Positions 44,890-54,055 of a stretch of DNA of 64,000 bases are shown here, piece after piece. The translations under genes were made by a program, and so were the position numbers. The stretch spans positions 34,251 through 98,250 of the forward strand of contig CAZQJS010000003.1 in the NCBI GenBank assembly GCA_964593725.1, given 5' to 3'. The stretch comes from JAIOSM01 sp964593725 (GTDB lineage: Bacteria > Desulfobacterota > Desulfobacteria > Desulfobacterales > Desulfobacteraceae). The stretch's first letter is position 1. Each line of letters opens with the position of its first letter. A model generated the notes under the pieces. That model saw only the letters and a program-made list of their open reading frames with translations. It made no database searches and was not told the DNA's origin.

Positions 44890-45921
44890 TTATTCACCTT
44901 TTTTTGCAATAAGGATAATTGGACTTGCAACAAAGATAGATGAATATGTTCCAATCAAAACACCTACAATCATTGCAAATGTAAAGTTATGGATGATTTC
45001 TCCACCCAGAAAAAACAGGGCAAAGAGGACAAGTAAAGTTGTAAGGGATGTTAAAATGGTTCTGCTCAGTGTTTCATTGATACTTTTATTGATAATATCA
45101 GATAATGATTTGTTCTTCCGGGAAGCTATGTTTTCCCGGATTCTGTCAAAGACAATAATGGTATCATTGAGTGAATATCCAATTATTGTAAGCAGTGCCG
45201 CAATAATGGGTAATGAAAATTCATAGTCAAGTATTGAAAAAACTCCTATGGTGATAATAACATCGTGTATCAGGGCAATGATGGCACTCATGGCATAATT
45301 TAATTTAAGATACCAGAATATGCAAAGTGAGATGATAAGTGCCACAGGAATAATTATGGCCATACTTAAGTTCACGGCAGAAAGAAAATATACTGCACAC
45401 ATAAGAGCCCCTGCAGTGATGCCTGAAAGGATCCATTTTAATTCAAATCTTCCTGAAATATAAATTGTTATACATAAAAGTGAGTAGAAAATTGCAAGGA
45501 GGGCATCTCTTCTTAAGTCTTTTCCCACCTGGGGTCCGACCATCTCAATCTGCCGTATGACCGGAACTTCACCTGTTGCAGATTCCAGGGCATCAGAAAT
45601 GGATTGTGCAAAGCCTTTATCGGTCATTTCAGGTTTTGATGTGGAGATTTGAAACTCATGTTCTGCATCTTTACCAACTTTCTGTACAGAGGCTTTTTCA
45701 AGGCCTATGGCATCAAACCCGTCTCTTATTTTGGAAATCGGGATCTTTTTTGAAAACTGAACCCTGATATTTGTACCGCCTGCGAAATCAATTCCAAGTT
45801 TCGGGCCGTGGTGCATGACAAGAGAGATAATACCCAAAAGTATAAGTGTTAACGAAAAACTGTATCCAATTTTTCTTTTTCCAACAAAGTCAAAATTTAT
45901 ATTATGCTTAATAAATTGCAT
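44890..45921 (-). CDS. secF: Protein translocase subunit SecF
   Basis: SecF works with SecD and YajC to use proton motive force to pull proteins through SecYEG. The 343-residue protein has the typical start FDFVGKRKIGYSFSLTLILLGI, GIDFAGGTNI, a periplasmic P4 domain and six membrane segments. The conserved IIGYSLNDTIIVFDRIREN matches the family. AAGGTG precedes the cpoB start inside its last codons. Its ATG is 15 bases after the secD stop. Confidence 0.97.
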   Translation of the reverse strand: MQFIKHNINFDFVGKRKIGYSFSLTLILLGIISLVMHHGPKLGIDFAGGTNIRVQFSKKIPISKIRDGFDAIGLEKASVQKVGKDAEHEFQISTSKPEMTDKGFAQSISDALESATGEVPVIRQIEMVGPQVGKDLRRDALLAIFYSLLCITIYISGRFELKWILSGITAGALMCAVYFLSAVNLSMAIIIPVALIISLCIFWYLKLNYAMSAIIALIHDVIITIGVFSILDYEFSLPIIAALLTIIGYSLNDTIIVFDRIRENIASRKNKSLSDIINKSINETLSRTILTSLTTLLVLFALFFLGGEIIHNFTFAMIVGVLIGTYSSIFVASPIILIAKKGE

Positions 45922-45936
45922 TAGTTTTTTCCCTTT

Positions 45937-47511
45937 TTATATACTAAGCTTTGTAACTTTTTTATTTTCAAGTGTGAAGTCAAAGAGTGATTTTGAAACA
46001 ATAATTGCAGTAAAAAGACTTGCAAGGATACCAAGACTTAAAGTAACGGCAAAGCCTTTAACCGGGCCGGATCCAAACTGAAACAGGACAACAGCTGCAA
46101 TAAGAGTTGTTACATTGGCATCCAGAATAGTGAGAGTTGCTTTTTCAAAACCTGAATTTACTGCTGCAAGAGGGGTTTTACCGGTGAGCAGCTCTTCTCT
46201 GATTCTTTCAAAAATAATTACATTGGCATCAACTGCCATGCCAATGGTTAATATGATACCGGCAATGCCGGGCAGTGTCAGGGTGGCCTTGAAAGCAGCA
46301 AGTCCTCCGCCAATTAATATTATGTTCATAATCAAGGCAATATCTGCAATGAATCCTGCTTTTTTATAATAGATAAACATGAAAATGATGACAAACAGAC
46401 CTCCTGCCACCATTGAAATCAATCCCATGCGGATTGAATCAGCTCCAAGGGTAGGTCCCACGGTTCTCTCTTCAATAATTTCAACAGGTGCAGGCAGAGA
46501 TCCAGCCCTTAATGCAATGGCAAGGTCCCTTGCTTCATTAAGGGTGAAGCTGCCGGTTATTACAGCTCTTCCTCCGGCAATGCGTGTCTGGATAACAGGA
46601 GCGGAATAGACTTTGTTATCAAGTACAATGGCAAGGCGTTTTTTGAGATTCTCTCCGGTAATTTTTTCAAATTTCCTTGCACCTTTCCTGTCAAAGACAA
46701 TCCCTACCTGGGGCTGTCCAAATCTGTCAAACTCAACCCGGGCATCGGTCAGTCTGCTGCCGTCCAGCAGAATCCGTTTTTTAATAAGATAGGGAATTTT
46801 TGATACTGCTTTTGTGGTTTTATTTTTCTGCTCCTGATACATTATTACATCTCCCACAGGAGCACGTTTTTTTTCAACGGCAGCTCTCGCATCATTCTCT
46901 TCATCAACAAGCTGAAAAGTGAGCTGGGCAGTTTTCCCAATAAGCGCCTTTGCCCTTTCAGGTTCTTTAACCCCGGGCAGTTGTATGAGTATGCGGTTTG
47001 TACCCTGAATTCTGATTTCAGGTTCACTCACACCAAATTCATCTATACGGTTTCTTATGGTTTCAAGGGCCTGCTCTGTTGCAAGTTTTTTAATCTCCTT
47101 ACTCTCTTCAGCAGAAAGGTTGAGCAGAGTATCAAGTGTTGTGCCGGAAACAGCAGGTGATAAAGTTTCAAGATTGCCGAATCTTTTCTTAATTATTTTA
47201 TTAAACCCCTTGATATTGTCATCTCCTTCAAGAACAACGTGGATTTTATTCCCTGGTGTGCGGGCAAGTGTTGAATATTGAAGGTGTTTATCCCTGAGTT
47301 CGTTTTTTATCTCATGGATGATTGTGTCAATGGTTGTCTCAATGGCTTTTTCAACCTTAACGTCCAGAACAAGGTGCATCCCGCCCTGGAGATCAAGCCC
47401 AAGTTTTATTGTTCTATGGGGCCAGAGATTCGGATAAAAGGTAGGTAAAAGATATACAACTGCGATGGCAAAAATTGTTATTATTAGGGCTTTTCTAAAT
47501 GTCAGCTTCAA
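45937..47511 (-). CDS. secD: Protein translocase subunit SecD
   Basis: The 524-residue SecD has six membrane segments with a large periplasmic domain between the first two. The motifs are LGLDLQGGMHLVLDV, RNRIDEFGVSEPEIRIQG, RILIQLPGV, AIVLDNKVYSAPVIQ and GIILTIGMAVDANVIIFERIREE, the last holding the conserved acidic residue of the RND-like proton path. It follows yajC with a 31-base gap and precedes secF, the standard order. Confidence 0.98.
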   Translation of the reverse strand: MKLTFRKALIITIFAIAVVYLLPTFYPNLWPHRTIKLGLDLQGGMHLVLDVKVEKAIETTIDTIIHEIKNELRDKHLQYSTLARTPGNKIHVVLEGDDNIKGFNKIIKKRFGNLETLSPAVSGTTLDTLLNLSAEESKEIKKLATEQALETIRNRIDEFGVSEPEIRIQGTNRILIQLPGVKEPERAKALIGKTAQLTFQLVDEENDARAAVEKKRAPVGDVIMYQEQKNKTTKAVSKIPYLIKKRILLDGSRLTDARVEFDRFGQPQVGIVFDRKGARKFEKITGENLKKRLAIVLDNKVYSAPVIQTRIAGGRAVITGSFTLNEARDLAIALRAGSLPAPVEIIEERTVGPTLGADSIRMGLISMVAGGLFVIIFMFIYYKKAGFIADIALIMNIILIGGGLAAFKATLTLPGIAGIILTIGMAVDANVIIFERIREELLTGKTPLAAVNSGFEKATLTILDANVTTLIAAVVLFQFGSGPVKGFAVTLSLGILASLFTAIIVSKSLFDFTLENKKVTKLSI

Positions 47512-47542
47512 TCTAAACTACTCCCAAATAGCTATTTAATAT

Positions 47543-47872
47543 TTATTTTGATGATGAAGAGGTGTCCTGTAACAGTATTGCAATATTACCCCTTGCAACT
47601 TTTATTTTAACTTTTTCAGCGATTTCAAGGGTGACGGTTGTATCATCCAGTGAACTGATAGTCCCATGGATTCCGCCGCTTGTTACAACCCTTGCGCCCT
47701 GTTTCAGATTGCTGACCATTTCTCTGTGTTCCTTAGCTCTTTTCTGCTGCGGCCTGATGAGAAGAAAATAAAAAATTACAAGAAGAAGAATAATCGGCAT
47801 TAATTGTGCCAGTACACTTGTTTCCTGCCCCTGTGGAGCCGCGCCGCTCATTGCAAATGCTGTTTCGATCAA
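47543..47872 (-). CDS. yajC: Preprotein translocase subunit YajC
   Basis: A 109-residue protein with a short hydrophobic N-terminal helix (IILLLVIFYFLLIRPQQKRAKEH, family signature RPQ) and a cytoplasmic YajC domain (GGIHGTISSLDDTTVTLEIAEKVKIKVARG). It is the accessory part of the SecDF complex. The start is TTG at 47872, with AGGAGGT six bases upstream; an ATG seven codons later has no such site. It lies directly before secD. Confidence 0.96.
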   Translation of the reverse strand: MIETAFAMSGAAPQGQETSVLAQLMPIILLLVIFYFLLIRPQQKRAKEHREMVSNLKQGARVVTSGGIHGTISSLDDTTVTLEIAEKVKIKVARGNIAILLQDTSSSSK

Positions 47873-47926
47873 AACAATACCTCCTGATTAATTATTGATA
47901 AGTTTTTTTTCTTATCTTATTTTGTT

Positions 47927-48745
47927 TTAATTTTTTGTATCCGTGGAAATCCAGATCGTTCTTCCGTCAAATTGAAGTCGATCCACATTTTCAAAATCGA
48001 TCTCATCTAAAAGAGAGAAAGTTTCATACATATTATAAATAATAATCTTTGTTAATGGTTCAATAATATTAATATTTGAATCTATTGAACGTGTTTCAAG
48101 ATTATATATGATCACCTGGGTTTCTGAAAATTTCAATATCTTTCCCACACCCGAGCTGAAACCCTTTTTGTCTGGCTCATCAACCTTACTGTCAAGGGAT
48201 ATGTTTTTCAGGTTATAATACTCTTTTAATATATTAAAATGTATATTCCATATATTGTCTCCTGGTCTGACTATATAAATACCATATTGCTTTACATTGC
48301 TGTCTTCTTCGTTGCTGCCAATGTTTTCCTCTATCACATCTCCTCTTTTTAAAGCTGCCTGCTTTAAAATTTCTGCCATGGATAACTTATGGCTCTTGAT
48401 TATAAATGTCTCATTGGCACCAACAATCATGTCAAGGCTGTTTTTGATATCATATTTTTTCTTCCTTGCTTCCATGACTTCTTTTAAATCTTTATCTTTT
48501 TCAAGCTTATTATAATTTATTATCTTTTCCCCTTTATTTTCAGTGACGTCTTTTTTGTTTTCAGAGCCCATGGTCAACGGCATGCTCTTTGTCACGGTCT
48601 GTTTTTCAGGTTTTGTCTGTTTGCTCCTGTTTTTTAGAAAATAGATAATGGAAATGATTGAAATTAAAATGACAATGGCAGCAATAATTTTCAAAGAGCT
48701 GTTTCCCTTTGAATTCTTCAAGTGTCTATTCTCCTTATCAACCAT
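47927..48745 (-). CDS. Membrane-anchored LysM-like protein of unknown function
   Basis: From the ATG at 48745, which has GGGAGG upstream, the protein has 272 residues. It has an N-terminal membrane segment (about 18-38), a charged Lys/Glu linker, and a C-terminal folded part with YIVRPGDNIWNIHFNILKEYY, which resembles a LysM motif (V-x-x-G-D-x-x-W). The end WISTDTKN is soluble. No catalytic motif is seen. It lies between rng and yajC in the same orientation. A cell-wall sensing or tethering role is possible, but only the LysM-like segment supports it. Confidence 0.75.
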   Translation of the reverse strand: MVDKENRHLKNSKGNSSLKIIAAIVILISIISIIYFLKNRSKQTKPEKQTVTKSMPLTMGSENKKDVTENKGEKIINYNKLEKDKDLKEVMEARKKKYDIKNSLDMIVGANETFIIKSHKLSMAEILKQAALKRGDVIEENIGSNEEDSNVKQYGIYIVRPGDNIWNIHFNILKEYYNLKNISLDSKVDEPDKKGFSSGVGKILKFSETQVIIYNLETRSIDSNINIIEPLTKIIIYNMYETFSLLDEIDFENVDRLQFDGRTIWISTDTKN

Positions 48746-48820
48746 AATCCCTCCCAATAAAAAAAGTCAGCCAGTGTCAGTTACACAAAAGAAATATTTA
48801 TGTCAAGTTTAATCATATAA

Positions 48821-50290
48821 TCAAACTTGTCCATTAATAATAATTTTGCTTTCACCTGCATTGATTTTCCCATCACCTTCTATATTGATCACTACATTAT
48901 GTTTTGTTTCAATATTAACAAGTTCATCCCTTTTTCTGTTCAACAGGTAAGAAGCAACATTTTCTGGTACAATCCCTGTCAAGCTGTGGATATCCTTTTT
49001 AATGCTTTTTAAATTAATCTGCCGCAGAAATGCTGTTGTCTGGGCTTTTATGGAAGGGACCTGTCCTCTTCCATGGCAATAACAGCAGGTTTCAAAACTG
49101 CCAAATGTAATTGCAGGACGAAGTCTCTGCCTGGACATTTCAAGGAGTCCAAACTGGGAAAGCCCGCCGACTTTGGTTTTTGCCTTATCGGATTTCAAGT
49201 GAAGTTTTATTTTTTTTGTAACCTCACTTTTATGTTTTTTTTCTTTCATATCAATGAAATCAATTACAATAAGTCCACCAAGATCCCTGAGCCTCAGCTG
49301 TCTTGCAACTTCCTCAGCCGCCTCGATATTAGTATGAAAGGCAGTCTCTTCAATGTTCTTTTTTCTGGTTGATTTACCTGAATTGACATCTATTGCAACA
49401 AGGGCTTCGGTCTGATCAATTACAAGTTCTCCTCCGGAGGGAAGAGGGACTTTTTTCTTATATATTGAGGCAATCTGTTCTTCAAGCTGGTATTTTGTAA
49501 AAATAGGTTTGTCACCATTAAATTTTTTAACTTTTTTTGTCGATTTTGGTGCAATTATGCTTATGAACTCTTTAACCTTGTTGTAAACAGCCTGGTCATC
49601 AATGAGAATTTCCTGGATATCATTGGTAAAATAGTCTCTTAAGGTCCTTACGGCAAGATCCTGTTCCTGATATAAAAGGGAAGGGGCCTTCTGCTTCAAG
49701 GCTTTTTTATCAATGTTTTTCCATATCCTCATCAGGTATCTTAAATCATGGGTGAGCATGGTTTTATTTGAACCTTTGCCAACAGTACGGATAATAATTC
49801 CAAATCCAGAGGGGATTTTCAGGCTTCCGGCTATTGCAGCAAGTCTTTTACGTTCGTTTTCATCATCAATCTGCCTTGAAACCCCCTTGGTATTATTACC
49901 AGGCATGAGTACAACAAGTCTTCCTGGAAGGGAGATATAAGTTGAAAGCATAGCACCTTTATGGGCAATGGGATCTTTAATAATCTGGACAATCAACTGC
50001 TGCCCCTTTTTGATCAGGCTTGAGAGTTTTTTTTTGCCTGATTCATTGTCCTGAAAATAATCACTATGGATTTCATGGATCTGCAGGAAACCGTTTTTTT
50101 CAGCTCCGTAATCCACAAAAACTGCCTGGAGGCTTGGAGCCACGCTGGTCACAACCGCTTTGTATATATTGCCCTGGGTGACTTTTTTTGCCGATGTATC
50201 AATGTGAAATTGTTCAAGTTTATTATCCTTGATTGTGGCAATTCTGCTTTCATCTGCATCCAGTGCATTAATAAGAATTTTTCTACCCAT
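48821..50290 (-). CDS. rng: Ribonuclease G (RNase E/G family)
   Basis: A 489-residue endoribonuclease for 16S rRNA 5' maturation and mRNA decay. It starts MGRKILINALDADESRIA, then an S1 domain (GNIYKAVVTSVAPSLQAVFVDYG...GFLQIHEI). The catalytic core has AIDVNSGKSTRKKN and LGGLIVIDFIDM, holding the two metal-binding aspartates. CCYCHGRG is the zinc-link cysteine motif. The short length and lack of a C-terminal scaffold fit RNase G rather than RNase E. Confidence 0.94.
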   Translation of the reverse strand: MGRKILINALDADESRIATIKDNKLEQFHIDTSAKKVTQGNIYKAVVTSVAPSLQAVFVDYGAEKNGFLQIHEIHSDYFQDNESGKKKLSSLIKKGQQLIVQIIKDPIAHKGAMLSTYISLPGRLVVLMPGNNTKGVSRQIDDENERKRLAAIAGSLKIPSGFGIIIRTVGKGSNKTMLTHDLRYLMRIWKNIDKKALKQKAPSLLYQEQDLAVRTLRDYFTNDIQEILIDDQAVYNKVKEFISIIAPKSTKKVKKFNGDKPIFTKYQLEEQIASIYKKKVPLPSGGELVIDQTEALVAIDVNSGKSTRKKNIEETAFHTNIEAAEEVARQLRLRDLGGLIVIDFIDMKEKKHKSEVTKKIKLHLKSDKAKTKVGGLSQFGLLEMSRQRLRPAITFGSFETCCYCHGRGQVPSIKAQTTAFLRQINLKSIKKDIHSLTGIVPENVASYLLNRKRDELVNIETKHNVVINIEGDGKINAGESKIIINGQV

Positions 50291-50370
50291 TAATTTTATT
50301 TTCTACCTTATATTATAAGTTGAAATCATACTAAATTTCTATTCTCTAGTATTAAATTGTCATATTGAAG

Positions 50371-51768
50371 TCAATTATTATTAGAATTATTTTCCTGTTT
50401 ATGCCTTAGAATATCATAATAGGTTAATATCTTAGTTACATAATTAACAGTTTCAAAGCCTCTTGCATAGCCATATTTTGTGGCATTATAATATTTGCGC
50501 TGGGTTAAAAGAGGCAGAACTGTTTTTATTGAATACCAGTCATTTTTATCAAGCCCTTTGAGTTCAGCAATACTCTGGGCATCCCGTATATGATAATAAC
50601 CAATATTATAACTTGCTATGGAAAATATCAATTTTTGATACTCATCCTCTATATCATTGAATCTGTTTTTCAACTGATGCAGATATTTGCTGCCTGCCAT
50701 GATGCTCTGGTAGGGGTCAAGCCTGTTTGTAATTCCCATATCCCTTGCTGTCCCCATGGTAACCTGCATTAATCCCCTCACATTTGTATAGGATCTGGCC
50801 AGGGGCTGGAAATGTGATTCCTGGTAGGTAATGGCAACAATTATCCTCCAGTCAAGGTTATATTTCCTGGCCTGCTTTAATATAATATCTTTATATTTGG
50901 GAAGTCGTTTTTGAATCCGCTCATGGAACATTTTAATATCATAGTAGTCAAAGGAGGTAATATCATTGTAATATCTGTTATATATTGCATTTAAAGTACC
51001 ATCTTCCATGGCTTCTGTAAAGAACTGGTTAATGCTTTTTAAAAGTTTTTTATCTTTTTTCTTTACTGCCCAGCCATGGTATTCGCTCTGGTGAAGAGAG
51101 ATACCCACACGTATATCAGGATAGTACCTGCGATTTAAATAGGCGATATTGGAATCTGCAATTGTATACTCTATCTTTTTTTCTGCCACCATTTTAATTA
51201 ACTCTTGTGTGGGTGTGTTGTCATGGAGAATATAGTTTAATTTTATACCTGAGTTTCTAAGATCTTTCAAACTGTTATGGTATGAAGTACCACGCCTTAC
51301 ATGTATTGTTTTTCCGGCAAGCTCTTTTAAGGATAAAATCCCCTGATTTTCATTGTGAAAAATTAATCTCTGATGGACCTTGAAATACGGGATGGAAAAG
51401 CTCACATGTTTGAGGCGCTGTTCAGTTATTGTAAGGCTTGCAGCAATAAAATCACCCCTGCCTGTTTCAAGATAGTTAAACATATCGTTCCAGCCCGGAG
51501 TTATAATGTCCAGGTCAACCTTTAAAAATTCAGCATATTTTAAGGCAAGATCATATTCAAAGCCTGTGGGATTATTATTATACAGGTGATAGGTAGTATC
51601 GCTCAGATTGGTTATTAATCTGATTTTACCAGATTGTCTTATCTTATCAAGGCTGTTATGTGTCTTGTTTTTTGACTCATTATTGATTAAAACAGAGAAA
51701 AAAACAAAAACAATGCATACCAAAAAGAGTACGATGGAGATAAGATGTCTTTTTAAAAAAAATATCAT
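50371..51768 (-). CDS. MltF-like lytic transglycosylase with solute-binding domain
   Basis: The 465-residue protein has a membrane anchor or signal (about 8-28, LISIVLFLVCIVFVFFS), a periplasmic SBP_bac_3 domain (SGKIRLITN...NPTGFEYDLALKYAEFLKVDL...YFKVHQRLIF) and a C-terminal SLT domain with the catalytic glutamate in ITYQESHFQP (near residue 315), GLMQVT and YNIGYYHIRDAQ. This is the MltF order; the binding domain regulates the cleaving domain in known members. It follows parC with 25 bases between. Confidence 0.93.
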   Translation of the reverse strand: MIFFLKRHLISIVLFLVCIVFVFFSVLINNESKNKTHNSLDKIRQSGKIRLITNLSDTTYHLYNNNPTGFEYDLALKYAEFLKVDLDIITPGWNDMFNYLETGRGDFIAASLTITEQRLKHVSFSIPYFKVHQRLIFHNENQGILSLKELAGKTIHVRRGTSYHNSLKDLRNSGIKLNYILHDNTPTQELIKMVAEKKIEYTIADSNIAYLNRRYYPDIRVGISLHQSEYHGWAVKKKDKKLLKSINQFFTEAMEDGTLNAIYNRYYNDITSFDYYDIKMFHERIQKRLPKYKDIILKQARKYNLDWRIIVAITYQESHFQPLARSYTNVRGLMQVTMGTARDMGITNRLDPYQSIMAGSKYLHQLKNRFNDIEDEYQKLIFSIASYNIGYYHIRDAQSIAELKGLDKNDWYSIKTVLPLLTQRKYYNATKYGYARGFETVNYVTKILTYYDILRHKQENNSNNN

Positions 51769-51793
51769 CTTAATATATGAATAAAAAAGAGAG

Positions 51794-54055
51794 TTATATT
51801 AATGGCTCAATGTCCAGGGATACAATATCCTGATATCCCATGGGGAGTTTTTTCCCCCTTTGAGCGCGTTTGCCAAAATAATTTTCCTGATTTCCTTTGT
51901 TGAGTACCAGAGAATCCCTCTTAGTATTAATAACAAGATTTGCATTATCAGGCAAGATTTTTAATATTTTTAATTTTTCAGGATCATTTGCTTCAAGTTC
52001 TTTTTTGGGTATGGAAATGATCTTGTTCCCCTTACCCTTGTCAAGCATGGGCATCTGGGAAACAGGGAATATCAGAAGCCTGCCCTTGGTTGTAACCACG
52101 GCCAGGGATTCGCTTTTAATATCATCTATCAGTCTTGGAGGCAGTAATTTCACATTCCCGGGAAGATTAATCAAAGCCTTGCCGTTTTTTATTTTTGTTA
52201 AAAAGTTTGAAAATTTAGTGATAAAACCATATCCCTGGTTTGATGATAAAAAGATAAGTGAGGTCTCCTTACCCGTTAAAATATATTTAATATGGGACTT
52301 GTGCCTGATTGTAAGACGACCTGTTATGGGCTCCCCGAATCCCCTGGCAGACGGAAGTGTGTGGCAGGGTATGCTGTAAGAACGGCCGCTTGAATCAAGA
52401 AAAACAACTGGTTTGTGATTCCATGTCCTGGTATAGGATAGAAGCTCATCTCCGATTTTGAATTTAAGTTTTTCAGGATCAATATCATGACCTTTAGCAG
52501 ACCTTATCCAGCCATTTTTAGAAAGAGTAACAGTAACAGGTTCCTTATCAATGACTTCAATTTCTGAGAATGCCTCTGCATCTTCCCTGAATTTAATCTC
52601 AGCAAGGCGGCTGTCCCCGTAAATCTTTTTATCTTTTTTTATCTCTTTTTTTATCTCATTTTTTAATCTTTTTTCTGAAGAGAGTATCTTTTCAATGGTT
52701 TTTCTCTCCTTGTCAAGGTCTTTTTGTTCCTTGAGAATTTTTATCTCTTCAAGCTTTGCAAGCTGTCTTAACTTAATATTTAAAATTGTTTCTGCCTGAA
52801 TTTCACTGAGATCAAATTTTTTAGTTAAGTCTTTTTTTGGATTGTCAGAATTTCTTATAATGGCTATGATCTCGTCAATATTTAAAAATGCAATTAATAA
52901 TCCCTCAAGGATATGAAGTCTGCTCAGGACTTTATCCAGTCTGAATTCATACCTCCGTCGTACAGTTTCAGTTCTGAATTCAAGCCATTCAGTTAAAATT
53001 GTTTTAAGGGATTTTACCTTGGGGGATCCATTAAGGCCAATCATGTTCATATTAATATGGTATGAGCGTTCAAGGTCTGTGGTTGCAAAAAGATGATTTA
53101 TAAGGGCCTGTTTATCAACACGGTTGGATTTTGGAATAATTACAAGTCTTGTGGGGTCTTCATGGTCAGACTCATCCCTTATGTCAGCAACCATGGGCAA
53201 TTTTTTCTTATTCATCTGGGAAGCAATCTGTTCCATTATTTTTTCTCCCGAGGCATACAAGGGAAGGGCAGTGATAATTATATCATTTTTTTCAAAATGA
53301 TATTTTGCCCTTGTTTTTATTTTACCCCTGCCCTGTCTGTACATCTCTCTGATTTTACCGGCAGGGGTGATGATTTCAGCTTTTGTGGGGAAATCAGGTC
53401 CTTTTATGATCTCAAGAATCCTTTCATGGATGTCAAGGGGGTCGTCAATAAGATGAATCAAAGCATCTGCAATTTCATTCAGGTTATGGGACGGTATATT
53501 GGTGGCCATACCAACTGCAATGCCTGTGGACCCGTTTAACAGCAGGTTTGGCAGCCTTGCAGGAAGAATTACAGGTTCATCCAGGGTGCCGTCAAAATTA
53601 GGTGTCCAGTCGGTTGTACCCATGTTTATTTCAGTTAAAAGAAGCTCGGCATATTTTGTAAGGCGGGATTCAGTATACCTCATTGCAGCAAATGATTTCG
53701 GGTCATCAGGGTCCCCCCAGTTGCCCTGGCCATCGATGAGGGGATATTTACATGAAAAGGGCTGGGCAAGGTTGACCATGGCTTCATAACATGCAGCATC
53801 TCCATGGGGATGGAATTTACCTAGTACATCACCCACTGTTCTGGCTGATTTTTTATATTTTGCATCGTGGGAGAGGCGCAGCTGGTCCATGGAGTAAATT
53901 ATCCGCCTCTGGACAGGTTTAAGCCCGTCTCCAATATGGGGCAGTGCACGATCCAGGATTACATACATCGAGTAGTTCAGATATGCATTTTCAGCAAATT
54001 TTTCCAGGGGCTGTGTTTCAAAACCTTCTGTATTTTCAGGGGGTGATATTTTCAT
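51794..54055 (-). CDS. parC: DNA topoisomerase IV subunit A (ParC)
   Basis: The 753-residue cleavage subunit has YLNYSMYVILDRALPHIGDGLKPVQRRI, the active tyrosine Y127 in AAMRYTESRL, and the tower/coiled-coil region. The C-terminal domain is short and lacks a GyrA box (QRRGGKG), supporting ParC over GyrA. In the quinolone pocket, HPHGDAACYE has alanine (A87) where E. coli ParC has S80, with E91 matching E84. Its ATG overlaps the parE stop by one base. Confidence 0.93.
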   Translation of the reverse strand: MKISPPENTEGFETQPLEKFAENAYLNYSMYVILDRALPHIGDGLKPVQRRIIYSMDQLRLSHDAKYKKSARTVGDVLGKFHPHGDAACYEAMVNLAQPFSCKYPLIDGQGNWGDPDDPKSFAAMRYTESRLTKYAELLLTEINMGTTDWTPNFDGTLDEPVILPARLPNLLLNGSTGIAVGMATNIPSHNLNEIADALIHLIDDPLDIHERILEIIKGPDFPTKAEIITPAGKIREMYRQGRGKIKTRAKYHFEKNDIIITALPLYASGEKIMEQIASQMNKKKLPMVADIRDESDHEDPTRLVIIPKSNRVDKQALINHLFATTDLERSYHINMNMIGLNGSPKVKSLKTILTEWLEFRTETVRRRYEFRLDKVLSRLHILEGLLIAFLNIDEIIAIIRNSDNPKKDLTKKFDLSEIQAETILNIKLRQLAKLEEIKILKEQKDLDKERKTIEKILSSEKRLKNEIKKEIKKDKKIYGDSRLAEIKFREDAEAFSEIEVIDKEPVTVTLSKNGWIRSAKGHDIDPEKLKFKIGDELLSYTRTWNHKPVVFLDSSGRSYSIPCHTLPSARGFGEPITGRLTIRHKSHIKYILTGKETSLIFLSSNQGYGFITKFSNFLTKIKNGKALINLPGNVKLLPPRLIDDIKSESLAVVTTKGRLLIFPVSQMPMLDKGKGNKIISIPKKELEANDPEKLKILKILPDNANLVINTKRDSLVLNKGNQENYFGKRAQRGKKLPMGYQDIVSLDIEPLI

